From: JAOAHC01 sp964593045
GTDB taxonomy: Bacteria > Bacillota > Clostridia > TANB77 > CAG-465
Reading direction: 5' to 3'
DNA: 43,934 bases
Assembly (NCBI GenBank): GCA_964593045.1
Contig: CAZQJQ010000007.1
Span: 1-43,934 of the forward strand
Part shown: positions 24,689-32,702 of the stretch, piece after piece
How positions within the stretch are numbered: the first letter of the stretch is position 1
How the letters are laid out: each line of letters opens with the position of its first letter
Position numbers and translations under genes: made by a program
The notes under the pieces: generated by a model
Database searches by the model: none
What the model was told of the DNA's origin: nothing
The model's input: only the letters and a program-made list of their open reading frames with translations

Positions 24689-26039
24689 ATGAAGATTGGT
24701 ATTTTTACAGATGCCTATCATCCAGTAACAAATGGTGTAGTTACTTCCATAAAAATGGTAGAAGATGAAATGCGAAAACGTGGTCATGAAGTATATATAT
24801 TTGCACCATCAAAACATGAACCAACGGAAAACGAAAATCTGTATATGTTAAAAAGTATGCCTCTTTTCGTTGCTAAAGAGTATAAAAATAGAGTTGCAAC
24901 TTTCTATTCTAGAACTGTTGCAAAAGAAATAAAAGAAATAGGACTTGATATTGTTCATACACAAGATGAGTTTTCATTAGGACTTTTTGGAAAAATAATA
25001 GCAAGAAAATTTGATATTCCTTTTATTCATACTTACCATACAATGTGGGAAGATTACCTACATTATATTATCCCTATAAAAGGTGGTAGAAATATCTATC
25101 CCAAACGTTTTGCAAGAACTCTTTCAAGGAATTTTGCAAGTAAAGCAGAATGTATAATTGCACCTTCTAAAAAAACTGAAAAATATTTAAAATATAGATG
25201 TAAAATAAAAAACAAACCTATATATATAATTCCTACAGGTATAAATATAGAGCCTTTTAAAAAAGAAAACTTTTCTATAGAAGAAAAAAATAATTTAAAG
25301 GAACATCTAGGTATAAAAAAAGAGGATAAAGTTGTTTTATTCATAGGAAGGGTTGCTGAAGAAAAAAGCATCGATGTGGTTTTAAACAGCATGGTTGATG
25401 TATTTAAAAAAATACCATATCAACAGGTGGGAAGGTTTTTAGATACAGAAAGATTAAAAGATGAATCTAATTTATTGCTTATTGGCGAAGGTTTACCAGC
25501 TTGTATAGGNNNNNNNNNNAATACCTAATTGCAAATTTTTAATAGTAGGTGAAGGCCCTAATAAAACGGATTTAGAATTACTTGCAAAAAAACTAAACAT
25601 ACAAGATAAAGTTATCTTTGCTGGTAGACAACCATGGGAGAAAATTGCACTTTTCTATAATATAGGAGATGTATTTGTTAATGCATCACTTACAGAAACT
25701 CAAGGTCTTACCTTTATAGAAGCAATGGCAGCTGGACTTCCTATTGTTGCAAAGTATGCTCCTAATTTAGCTGAATATATAACAAATAATGAAAACGGGA
25801 TTTTAGTAAAATATGATGCTCAAATTTCTAAAAATATAATAACTATACTAACTAACGAACAATTAGCAACCAAACTATCTATAAATGCTTTAAAATCTGC
25901 ATCACTGCACTCCTCTAAAGAGTTTGGTGATAAATTAGAACAAGTATACTTACATGTTATACAAAACTACAAGAAAACAAAAGAAGAAAAAATTTCTCTT
26001 TCTGCAAAACTAATGAAATTTTTAAAATCGTATAAATAA
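24689..26039 (+). CDS. GT4 glycosyltransferase, interrupted by an assembly gap
   Basis: Membrane-associated glycosyltransferase of the 1,2-diacylglycerol glucosyltransferase-like GT4 group, which make glycolipids in Firmicutes. The N-terminal Rossmann domain begins MKIGIFTDAYHPVTNGVVTSIK, and the C-terminal domain has the donor-binding ETQGLTFIEAMAAGLPIV. The start at 24689 follows AAAAGGAG. The frame is broken at 25417-25525 by about 93 foreign-looking bases plus ten Ns, flanked by AATACC on both sides. Joining 25416 directly to 25526 restores a perfect frame (VFKKIP-NCKFLIVGEGP) of about 413 aa. The gene is probably intact in the organism, or carries an insertion in some strains. A small membrane protein follows. 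Confidence 0.85.
25417..25525. other. Foreign-looking segment and 10-N scaffold gap inside the GT4 gene
   Basis: Ninety-three bases (25417-25509) and ten Ns (25510-25519) separate two copies of AATACC (25411-25416 and 25520-25525). The segment is open in the gene's frame (QQVGRFLDTERLKD...LLLIGEGLPACIG) but fits no part of a GT4 enzyme. Its source is not recognised. It is either a chimeric contig end or the edge of an insertion whose remainder lies in the gap. Confidence 0.8.
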
Positions 26040-26052
26040 GTAGGTGCGTATT

Positions 26053-26625
26053 ATGATAATTTTTGTGGGATTAATAATATTTTTGTTTTTGCTTGTACTT
26101 TCTACTATTGCAAGTTCCTTTATATATGCTGAACTTAAAGTTGTAACTAAAGTAAAGTATGAATCAAATATATTATTTTTGCCCTCTTTTTTAAGTATAT
26201 TATCATGGGTTTTAGTATATTATTTCATGTCTATTGTTATATCAAAATCATTTAACATAGATATATATACAACAATACTTAATACCATTATGCTTATACC
26301 TGATCCAAATAATTCAACAATTACATTATTTGGACTTTTCCTTATTTTCTCTTGTTTAGGTATTATATTACAATCTCTAATTCTTATGCTTGTGAATATT
26401 GAATATGATAAATTCCCTGGAATGGTAAAAAAAGTACTTAAAATAAAAGTAAGAGAAAATACTACTAATGTAGATTTAGTATATAATGATTTTGAAAAAC
26501 TTAAATACACGGACTCCCTTCTTACTAGTATATTTCTATTTACTAGTATATTTTTAATATGCATAGTTTTCTATTCAATAGGATCTCAATTATCAAATAA
26601 TTTTTTTAATGTATCTAATAATTAA
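26053..26625 (+). CDS. Uncharacterised four-helix membrane protein
   Basis: A 190-aa hydrophobic protein with about four membrane segments: residues 1-23, about 39-60, about 88-113 and about 155-180. A basic loop (VNIEYDKFPGMVKKVLKIKVREN) lies between the third and fourth. No family is recognised. It starts at 26053, ten bases after the GTAGGTG ribosome site that follows the GT4 stop; an upstream GTG overlaps that site. The 13-bp gap makes it a likely co-transcribed partner of the glycosyltransferase, perhaps in glycolipid handling. That role is inferred from position alone. Confidence 0.7.
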   Translation: MIIFVGLIIFLFLLVLSTIASSFIYAELKVVTKVKYESNILFLPSFLSILSWVLVYYFMSIVISKSFNIDIYTTILNTIMLIPDPNNSTITLFGLFLIFSCLGIILQSLILMLVNIEYDKFPGMVKKVLKIKVRENTTNVDLVYNDFEKLKYTDSLLTSIFLFTSIFLICIVFYSIGSQLSNNFFNVSNN

Positions 26626-26710
26626 TATACGACAATATTCTACAAGAAATTTGTCTACTTTTGTCGAAAATATTGTATCTATTAAATATGAGTAATATAA
26701 TTAAATAAAG

Positions 26711-26775
26711 AATTTGATAACACAAACATCCATATAAGTCACTCAAACTTAAAGGATTGTGTTATCAAATTTTAC
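26711..26775. terminator. Bidirectional terminator with a long loop
   Basis: A 15-bp perfect stem (AATTTGATAACACAA and complement, 26711-26725 and 26757-26771) encloses 31 loop bases. It lies between the convergent membrane-protein and recG genes and is followed by T-rich sequence on both sides. Confidence 0.75.
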
Positions 26776-28833
26776 TTATGTACCAATATTATTTAACTTG
26801 TCTCCAAACTTTTCAAAAAGTTTTTTTCGTATATTAATGTTAGCTTGTGATTTCAAATTTCTATCTTCTTCTATAACATCTTTTGCTGCTTTCTTAGCAT
26901 CATTTAATATTTTCATATCAGTAAGCAAATTAGCAAGTTTAAATTCAGGAAGTCCATGTTGTCTAATTCCAAAAAAATCTCCTGGTCCTCTTAATTCTAG
27001 ATCTTTTTGAGCTACGTCAAAACCATTATTACTTTTTTCTAATATCTTTAATCTTTCCATTGCATCCCTAGATTTATTATTACTTTTTAGAATACAATAT
27101 GACTGCTGACTTCCTCTCCCTACTCTACCTCTTAATTGATGAAGAGCAGCAAGGCCGAATCTATCAGCATTTTCTACTATCATTATACTTGCATTTGGAA
27201 CATTTACTCCTACTTCTATTACAGTAGTTGAAATTAAAATATCAATATAACCATTTTTAAATTTTTGCATTATTTCATCTTTTTCTTTGTTTTTCATTTT
27301 ACCATGTAAATATTCAACTCTAAACTCACTGAAATCCTCATTTTTGTATCTATTAGCAAGTTCTAACACAGATTGTAAATTTAATTCCTCATTTTCTTCA
27401 ACAAGTGGACAAACCACATATACTTGTCTGCCTTTTTTTATTTCTTTTTTTACAAATATATTTATTCTTTGTTCATAGCTTTTATCTACTGCATATGTTT
27501 TTATTTCTTTTCTTCCTGGTGGTAATTCATCTATTACAGATAAATCTAAGTCTGAATAAAGAATAAGTGCTAAACTCCTTGGAATTGGTGTTGCAGTCAT
27601 AACTAATGTTTGTACACTCTCTCCTTTTTCCGAAATTTTTATTCTTTGCTTTACTCCAAATCTATGTTGTTCATCTGTAACAACTAAGCCTAGATTTTCA
27701 AATTCTACATTATCTTCTATTACTGAATGAGTACCTATTAACACATTAATTTTACCTGATTTTAAATTTTCAATAATTTTTTCTTTTTGTTTTTTAGTAG
27801 TGCTTGATGTTATAATTTCAGAAACAATATTTAAATTATCAAAATACTTTTTTAGTTCTATATAGTGTTGATTAGCAAGTATTGTTGTAGGTGCCATCAT
27901 ACATGCTTGATAGCCATTTTTTATTGATATATACATAGCAATTGCGGCTACAATTGTTTTACCACTTCCTACATCTCCTTGTACCAAACGATTCATATTT
28001 TTACTTCCTATTAAATCCCCTTTTATTTCTTCTATAACTCTTTTTTGTGCATTTGTAAGAGAAAAAGGAAGTAGTTTTTCAAATTCTTGTGTATCAACAT
28101 TTGACATGTTTATATTTTTCTTTTCTTTTAGATTACTGTTTTTTATTGTCATTAAAGCTATTTCTAATAAAAATAATTCTTCAAATATATGCCTTTTTCT
28201 AGCAATATCTATTTCGTTATAATTTTTAGGAAAATGAATCTTTTTAGTTGCATAATCTATATCACATAATCCATATTTTTTTCTAAATTGATCTGTAAAT
28301 ATTTCTTCAAATTCTAATTTTTTATCTTTTAAACTTGATATTAACTTAAAAATATAGTTTTGTGTTATTCCAGAAGTAAGTGTATATACAGGATAAAGTC
28401 CAGATATATTTTCTAAATCATTAATATTATATACTTGAGGATTTTCTACAACAAATTTACCATATTCAAAATTAACTTTACCATAAAAAAGAAATATTGA
28501 GCCTTCTTTTATCTTGTTTTTTAAATAATTTTGATTAAACCAAGTAAGTTTACACATTCCTGTATCATCAACTACATATGTATAATTAATATTTAAATTT
28601 TTTCTTATTCTATCTGTTTTTAAATTTTTCGTGACTGTAGCTATAAATAAAGTAAACTCTCCATCTGAAAAATCTCCTATTTTTTTTACAATTGTCCTAT
28701 CCTCATATGATCTAGGATAATGTTCCACTAAATCTTTTACTGTGTAAATTTTCATAGTTTTAAGAAGTGTTGCTTTTGCTGGTCCAACACCTTTTAAAAA
28801 TTGAATATCTGTATCTAATGAAATATTTTGCAT
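26776..28833 (-). CDS. recG: ATP-dependent DNA helicase RecG
   Basis: Branch-migration helicase that remodels stalled replication forks and recombination intermediates. The N-terminal wedge/OB domain (FLKGVGPAKATLLKTMKIYTVKDLVEHYPRSYEDR) is followed by helicase motifs GDVGSGKT, TDEQHRFGV, MTATPIPRSL and QLRGRVGRGSQQSYCIL. The start is ATG at 28833 (685 aa) with AGGTGG upstream; the longer frame has no ribosome site. It lies 85 bp downstream of the spl-like gene on the same strand. Length and motifs are complete. Confidence 0.96.
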   Translation of the reverse strand: MQNISLDTDIQFLKGVGPAKATLLKTMKIYTVKDLVEHYPRSYEDRTIVKKIGDFSDGEFTLFIATVTKNLKTDRIRKNLNINYTYVVDDTGMCKLTWFNQNYLKNKIKEGSIFLFYGKVNFEYGKFVVENPQVYNINDLENISGLYPVYTLTSGITQNYIFKLISSLKDKKLEFEEIFTDQFRKKYGLCDIDYATKKIHFPKNYNEIDIARKRHIFEELFLLEIALMTIKNSNLKEKKNINMSNVDTQEFEKLLPFSLTNAQKRVIEEIKGDLIGSKNMNRLVQGDVGSGKTIVAAIAMYISIKNGYQACMMAPTTILANQHYIELKKYFDNLNIVSEIITSSTTKKQKEKIIENLKSGKINVLIGTHSVIEDNVEFENLGLVVTDEQHRFGVKQRIKISEKGESVQTLVMTATPIPRSLALILYSDLDLSVIDELPPGRKEIKTYAVDKSYEQRINIFVKKEIKKGRQVYVVCPLVEENEELNLQSVLELANRYKNEDFSEFRVEYLHGKMKNKEKDEIMQKFKNGYIDILISTTVIEVGVNVPNASIMIVENADRFGLAALHQLRGRVGRGSQQSYCILKSNNKSRDAMERLKILEKSNNGFDVAQKDLELRGPGDFFGIRQHGLPEFKLANLLTDMKILNDAKKAAKDVIEEDRNLKSQANINIRKKLFEKFGDKLNNIGT

Positions 28834-28918
28834 ATAACCACCTAAAAGAATTATATCAAAAAAAGAACATATATTCAATAATTTATTGTTATTTTTAAAA
28901 AAGTTACATTTTTCGATA

Positions 28919-29923
28919 TTAAATTATGTAGTATATTTTATTATTCGGAAAAAATCGAGTTATTACATCCCTTATATACTCCTTTCCTGGATATAGATAC
29001 TTCTCTTTATAGCAATACTTACCACGACCTCTACCTCGCATCGTTTCTTTACTAAATATTGGCAATGCATTTGGAAAAGCCTCTTTATTTATAGCATTAT
29101 GTACAAAACTATATGTCATAAAAATTGCTTCAAAAAAAATACTTTCTCTAGCTTTACTTGATAAATTATTTCTTAAATAACTAATTAAATCATAATATAG
29201 CGTTTGCCAATCCTCTATCATTATTATAGGTGCAACAATAACACCAACTATGTAACCTGCATCAACCAACTTATTAATAGCATTAATACGCAAATCAAGA
29301 GCAGAAGTTCTAAACTCCACCCTTTTTATAATATAATCTGGATTCAAACTCATCCTTATTATACATCTTCCTTTATGTTCTAAATTAAGTAAGCTATCAA
29401 TCATATCAAATTTGGTAGGAAGCGTAATATATCCTCTTTCTAATTTTGAAAATTTCTCAATTGTCCACTCTAAATTTTTAGTAATAACATTTTCCAAAAC
29501 AAGATCACTATTACTGCCTATTTCAAAAACAGTATCACTAGGAAGATCCTTCGCTTTTCGTATAATCTTATCTAGCATCTGCTCTCTATTTACAAATAAT
29601 CTTAGATATGCACATTTGTTATATGTACAAACAAGATAACAGTACAAACACATTGCACTACAACCAGAAGATGTATATGGAACTAAAAAATCAGATACCT
29701 TTTTATTAGGAATAAATCGTAAAGACTTTCTAACTCCAATTATTAAATTATCCTTTAAATTTACAAAATCTTTATTACTTTTTTTCCTTAACTCTAGAAT
29801 ATTGTTATGACTTGTTATCTCAACTTTAGGTAAATCGCTGTACTTTTCAAGCAAATATTTACCAAGTTCATAATTTTTTATTTCATTTTCATAATATATT
29901 TTTTTAGGTTTAAAAATATACAC
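28919..29923 (-). CDS. Spore photoproduct lyase family radical SAM protein
   Basis: Radical SAM enzyme of the SplB family, which reverses the UV thymine dimer (spore photoproduct) during germination. The cluster motif C88-SAM-C92-LY-C95 with the following YL matches SplB in sequence and position, and RCIIRMSLNP and the overall 334-aa length also fit. Two further cysteines (C99, C104) follow. The spot aligned with the H-donor Cys of Bacillus SplB (FEAACTSD) reads FEIGSNSD, so Ser137 replaces it. The start is taken as GTG at 29923 because AAGGTGA lies upstream and would be covered by the earlier GTG. A possible sigma-G promoter lies at 29942-29970. It may be a true lyase using another donor, or a related enzyme with a different substrate. 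Confidence 0.8.
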   Translation of the reverse strand: MYIFKPKKIYYENEIKNYELGKYLLEKYSDLPKVEITSHNNILELRKKSNKDFVNLKDNLIIGVRKSLRFIPNKKVSDFLVPYTSSGCSAMCLYCYLVCTYNKCAYLRLFVNREQMLDKIIRKAKDLPSDTVFEIGSNSDLVLENVITKNLEWTIEKFSKLERGYITLPTKFDMIDSLLNLEHKGRCIIRMSLNPDYIIKRVEFRTSALDLRINAINKLVDAGYIVGVIVAPIIMIEDWQTLYYDLISYLRNNLSSKARESIFFEAIFMTYSFVHNAINKEAFPNALPIFSKETMRGRGRGKYCYKEKYLYPGKEYIRDVITRFFPNNKIYYII

Positions 29924-29941
29924 AGATATCACCTTATAGTT

Positions 29942-29970
29942 TATTCTGTGTATTTTTTTATTAATAATGC
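29942..29970 (-). promoter_or_regulatory. Possible sigma-G promoter of the spl-like gene
   Basis: On the minus strand, GCATT (29966-29970) and CAGAATA (29942-29948) are 17 bp apart, near the forespore sigma-G pattern (GYATA / CATNNTA) with one mismatch in each element. Bacillus spl is sigma-G dependent. Tentative in AT-rich DNA. Confidence 0.3.
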
Positions 29971-30008
29971 AAAAAAAAAAAGAGAATACAATTATATTCT
30001 CTTTTTTA
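29970..30008. terminator. Strong bidirectional terminator between the tandem array and the spl-like gene
   Basis: Eight-bp stem AGAGAATA / TATTCTCT (29981-29988, 29995-30002) with a six-base loop. On the minus strand it is followed by eleven Ts, on the plus strand by six. It would end the array transcript before the spl-like gene, or act as an attenuator. Confidence 0.9.
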
Positions 30009-30104
30009 AAACACTAATAGTCAATATCTGCGTACAGCCTATACTAGGCATTTGATATCAGCTAACCGGTGTAAATTAAACTAGTCTCGACGCGATATTT
30101 TTGA

Positions 30105-30125
30105 CTAGCCGTAGTCAATATGCAC
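30105..30125 (-). CDS. Mini-ORF M-H-I-D-Y-G, array copy 1
   Basis: GTG start eight bases after AAGGAGG (30134-30140), then five codons and TAG. The last codons lie in the hairpin. This copy is farthest from the promoter. Translation is suggested only by the ribosome site and the conservation of I-D-Y-G among copies. Confidence 0.35.
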   Translation of the reverse strand: MHIDYG

Positions 30126-30197
30126 TAAAAAGCCCTCCTTTTAAAAGTATTATACAATATAAATAAACTAAAATGGTCCTCAACGCGATATTTTTGA

Positions 30198-30218
30198 CTA
30201 GCCGTAGTCAATATTCAC
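30198..30218 (-). CDS. Mini-ORF M-N-I-D-Y-G, array copy 2
   Basis: GTG start eight bases after AAGGAGG (30227-30233). Codon 2 is AAT rather than CAT in copy 1; the remaining codons are identical to copy 1. Confidence 0.35.
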   Translation of the reverse strand: MNIDYG

Positions 30219-30289
30219 TGTAAAGCCCTCCTTTTAAAAGTATTATACAATATAAATAAACTAAACTGGTCTCAATGCGATATTTTTGA

Positions 30290-30310
30290 CTAACCATAGT
30301 CAATTCTCAT
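30290..30310 (-). CDS. Mini-ORF M-R-I-D-Y-G, array copy 3
   Basis: ATG start seven bases after AAGGGGG (30317-30325). Relative to the other copies, TAC becomes TAT and GGC becomes GGT, both synonymous, while codon 2 changes to AGA. The two silent changes also fall in the hairpin loop, so coding constraint and RNA-structure constraint cannot be separated. Confidence 0.35.
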   Translation of the reverse strand: MRIDYG

Positions 30311-30339
30311 AAGAAATCCCCCTTTATAAATTATTATAG

Positions 30340-30391
30340 GGTTTAACGTTAACCGCATTAATATTATAGCACGTTTTATTTTAAAAGTCAA
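30340..30391 (-). promoter_or_regulatory. Promoter and palindromic operator of the tandem array
   Basis: On the minus strand, TTGACT (30386-30391), 17 bp, and an extended -10 TGC-TATAAT (30363-30368) make a near-consensus promoter starting near 30356. Immediately downstream, 30340-30354 reads GGTTAACGTTAAACC, an imperfect palindrome with a central CG like LacI/GalR-family operators. Its place just after the start site suits repression. Confidence 0.65.
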
Positions 30392-30466
30392 TATTTTTCG
30401 TCAAAAAACCTATTAAATTATACATAAAATTGATATGTTTTTGTAAACATGGTAAATATTTATTTT

Positions 30467-30493
30467 AAAAGTCCAGTAAAAACTGGACTTTTT
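30467..30493 (-). terminator. Terminator of the trmFO-to-bactofilin operon
   Basis: Eleven-bp stem AAAAGTCCAGT / ACTGGACTTTT with a four-base loop, 34 bp after the stop at 30527 on the minus strand. T-runs flank both sides. Confidence 0.8.
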
Positions 30494-30526
30494 CTAATTT
30501 TTTATATACTTTTCTTCCCTATTATA

Positions 30527-31807
30527 TTATTTGTCTATTTCTTTATTTTCTTCTTTTACATCTTGTTCAGTATTTATAACTTTATTGTTATTATTACTAT
30601 CATTATTTTTTTCTTTTTTTAATTTTTTTACTATACCAGTAAATACTATACCCATTGCAAGTATAACTACTAACATACTAATATATCCACTGATCATTTC
30701 TGTTTTACTCAAAATATATATTCCTGTATATATTGCAAATAATACTAATCCTTTTACATATATTTTCTGTTCTTTTAATATTTTTGTGTTTTTTATAATC
30801 TCATATAATGTGCTTCCCACTATAAATGTTGAAAGCATTATAACTGATATTATTAATGCTGTATATACTAAAAGTGCTGGTATTCCAAATATATATAATC
30901 CCATTGCTGATATTACAAGTAATCCAATAAATATAAATGGAATAACACATATATTTATTAGTCCTGACAATACAGTAAATACTATGTTTTGTTTTGTTTT
31001 TTCGCCCATTTTTTGTATCACGTTATTTTTTGATACTCTATATATTATAAAATAAACCAATGAGTACATTAATCCATATATTGCTGCTTTTTTAAGCATA
31101 TCTTCAATATTTGTGTCTTGCGTTTCTGATTTACTTTCAAAATATACATTTGCATTTGGATACTGACTAGAAATATCTAAAGATTCATTATTTGTTTCTA
31201 AATACAAATTACCTAAAACATTATCTGAGCCGCTAAACGTAACATTATTAACACCCATTCTTAAATCTTTATTTATTTTACCAGCTAAATTTAATGATTC
31301 TGTGTATCCTATAACACTTCCTTCTACATTTCCATTAATTGTTAAATTATCAGATATACATATTATATCTTCTTGTATATTTGCATTTTCAGTTATCGTA
31401 ACATCAGGTGCAATAACTACTATAGTTTTATTAACATCACTATCTATTACAACATTATTTGCGTATACAAACATGTAATCAACTGGTGCAGATATTCTAA
31501 GCGTATCAGAAGAATATATTGCTTGTGCTGCCTTTACTTCTTTTGTTATATCTACTGATTTATTTGAGAATATTATACCTGGTTTTAATATTTCCTTATC
31601 TACATTTACTCTTTCTGCTACTATTCGTATAAATGGCAAATACATATCTTTTGTTTCATTACTAAAACTATATGTATTTTCTGATATAACTGTATCTGTT
31701 ATACTTTCATTTGTACCACTTGTTATAGTTGCAATAACAAAATTAACTGGTATTATTAGTAATGCTACAACAAACACAATTAACATAGGTTTTATAACTT
31801 TCTTCAT
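30527..31807 (-). CDS. Bactofilin-like beta-solenoid protein with membrane domain
   Basis: A 426-aa protein. Residues 1-27 look like a signal peptide or anchor. Residues about 85-220 are short repeated strands (IRISAPVDYMFVYANNVVIDSDVNKTIVVIAPDVTITENANIQEDIICISDNLTINGNVEGSVIGY), resembling the polymer-forming bactofilin/polysaccharide-lyase type beta-solenoid. Residues about 240-395 contain five or six membrane helices. The tail is highly charged and Asn-rich (KKEKNNDSNNNNKV). It lies outside the membrane if the signal is cleaved, unlike cytoplasmic bactofilins. It ends an operon with gpr and a DUF368 transporter, 12 bp after the latter, hinting at an envelope role. Function unknown. Confidence 0.65.
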   Translation of the reverse strand: MKKVIKPMLIVFVVALLIIPVNFVIATITSGTNESITDTVISENTYSFSNETKDMYLPFIRIVAERVNVDKEILKPGIIFSNKSVDITKEVKAAQAIYSSDTLRISAPVDYMFVYANNVVIDSDVNKTIVVIAPDVTITENANIQEDIICISDNLTINGNVEGSVIGYTESLNLAGKINKDLRMGVNNVTFSGSDNVLGNLYLETNNESLDISSQYPNANVYFESKSETQDTNIEDMLKKAAIYGLMYSLVYFIIYRVSKNNVIQKMGEKTKQNIVFTVLSGLINICVIPFIFIGLLVISAMGLYIFGIPALLVYTALIISVIMLSTFIVGSTLYEIIKNTKILKEQKIYVKGLVLFAIYTGIYILSKTEMISGYISMLVVILAMGIVFTGIVKKLKKEKNNDSNNNNKVINTEQDVKEENKEIDK

Positions 31808-31819
31808 TTAAAACTCCTC

Positions 31820-32674
31820 CTATTCTTTATCTTTTATTCTATATAATAGTACTGAAACTATTATGCCAAACAAAAGTAAAGCTATTGCTAATATTGTATC
31901 TAATAATTGAACATTTTTCAAGTCTAAATTTAAAATTATTGGAAAAGGACTTGCTACTATTACTCCAAGTATCGAAAAATTTACCGTGTTGTAGTAATGT
32001 TTAATTAAATATTTTATTAATTTTACTGTAAGTATCACTCCTACTACAAGACCTATTAAAAATGGTATAAGTAGAAAGACATTATATAATATCTTTGAAA
32101 AATCTAATCCAAACAATGCTACTATTATTTCTGAAAATGATGTATTTAGAGGAACATAATATCCAAAAATCATTAAAAGCATTGAGCCACTAACTCCTGG
32201 TACCACTATAGAGAAAGCAGCAACAAGTCCCATAACTAGTACCATAATAGTATTTTGCATTGATGCAATATTACTACTATCTACAAAAATTAATGGAAGT
32301 GCAATTGTAACTATCATAAATAAAATAAAAAAAATTATATCTTTAACTTTAATATTTTTAGTATCTATTTTAGATATTATAACAGGAATACCACCTATTA
32401 TTAATCCTATAAAAAGTGATGATACGGTCACAGGATAATTTGTTATTAATTTTGATATTAACAATACAGATATAGCAGAACCTATAAGTATTCCAACAGT
32501 ATACTTCCATACAGATTTTATAGCAAGTATCGGTTTTTTAAAAAAGTCATCCACTGCAGTTATGAGTTTTTCATAAATACCCATTGAAATAGCAATAGCA
32601 GAACCACTTACCCCTGGTGCTATATTTCCTATTCCTATTATTATTCCTTTAATAAAATCAATAAATATCTTCAT
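31820..32674 (-). CDS. DUF368 family (PopT-like) polyprenyl-phosphate transporter
   Basis: Membrane protein of the DUF368 family, members of which (PopT) return undecaprenyl phosphate across the membrane for re-use in cell-wall synthesis. The double motif GIGNIAPGVSGSAIAISMGIYEKLI near the N-terminus and the later SIVVPGVSGSMLLMIFGYY is the family's internal repeat. About eight to nine helices in 284 aa fit. It lies between gpr and the bactofilin-like gene, with 28 bp and 12 bp spacing. A link to the envelope theme of the operon and to the BceAB module, which protects the same lipid cycle, is plausible but inferred. Confidence 0.88.
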   Translation of the reverse strand: MKIFIDFIKGIIIGIGNIAPGVSGSAIAISMGIYEKLITAVDDFFKKPILAIKSVWKYTVGILIGSAISVLLISKLITNYPVTVSSLFIGLIIGGIPVIISKIDTKNIKVKDIIFFILFMIVTIALPLIFVDSSNIASMQNTIMVLVMGLVAAFSIVVPGVSGSMLLMIFGYYVPLNTSFSEIIVALFGLDFSKILYNVFLLIPFLIGLVVGVILTVKLIKYLIKHYYNTVNFSILGVIVASPFPIILNLDLKNVQLLDTILAIALLLFGIIVSVLLYRIKDKE

Positions 32675-32702
32675 TTTTTCACCCCAACTTTTATATTATA
32701 TA

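Larger units (their letters stand above)
30082..30340 (-). repeat. Three tandem units with ribosome site, mini-ORF and hairpin
   Basis: The hairpins at 30101-30118, 30194-30211 and 30286-30303 mark a 93- then 92-bp period. On the minus strand each unit runs: TATAAT, a purine-rich ribosome site (AAAAGGAGGG twice, AAAGGGGGA once), a start codon, TTGACTA-CGGC-TAGTCAA (TGGT loop in the most upstream copy), then AAAATATCGC and a GAG-rich stretch. Units 1 and 2 are nearly identical. Unit 3, next to the promoter, is the most diverged, yet both hairpin arms are unchanged. Not CRISPR: the whole unit repeats. Confidence 0.9.
29971..30391 (-). ncRNA. Predicted transcript carrying the three-unit tandem array
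   Basis: From a strong promoter (30363-30391) to the T11 terminator (29970-30002), a transcript of about 380 bases is predicted on the minus strand. The 5' part holds an operator-like palindrome and three repeated units with ribosome sites and hairpins. The 3' part (30008-30080) is unique. It holds the small hairpin GCCTA-GTA-TAGGC (30037-30049) and a lone ATATTGACTA (30019-30028) that could pair with the TAGTCAA arm of the array hairpins. No longer protein is encoded. This explains most of the roughly 600-bp space without a normal gene. RNA or minigene function is inferred. Confidence 0.5.

Noticed and set aside
29992..30048. Minus-strand 19-codon ORF (MPSIGCTQIL...) downstream of the array
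   Set aside because: No ribosome site before its ATG and it runs into the terminator stem; no support beyond being open.
30082..30303. TTG-started frames (T-T-A-S-Q-K-Y-R...) across the array hairpins
   Set aside because: No ribosome site at a suitable distance, the copies diverge in frame after about ten codons, and the differences between copies are non-synonymous in this frame.
30082..30340. Tandem repeats as a CRISPR array
   Set aside because: The whole 92-93 bp unit repeats, there are no unique spacers of constant length, only three copies, and no cas genes.
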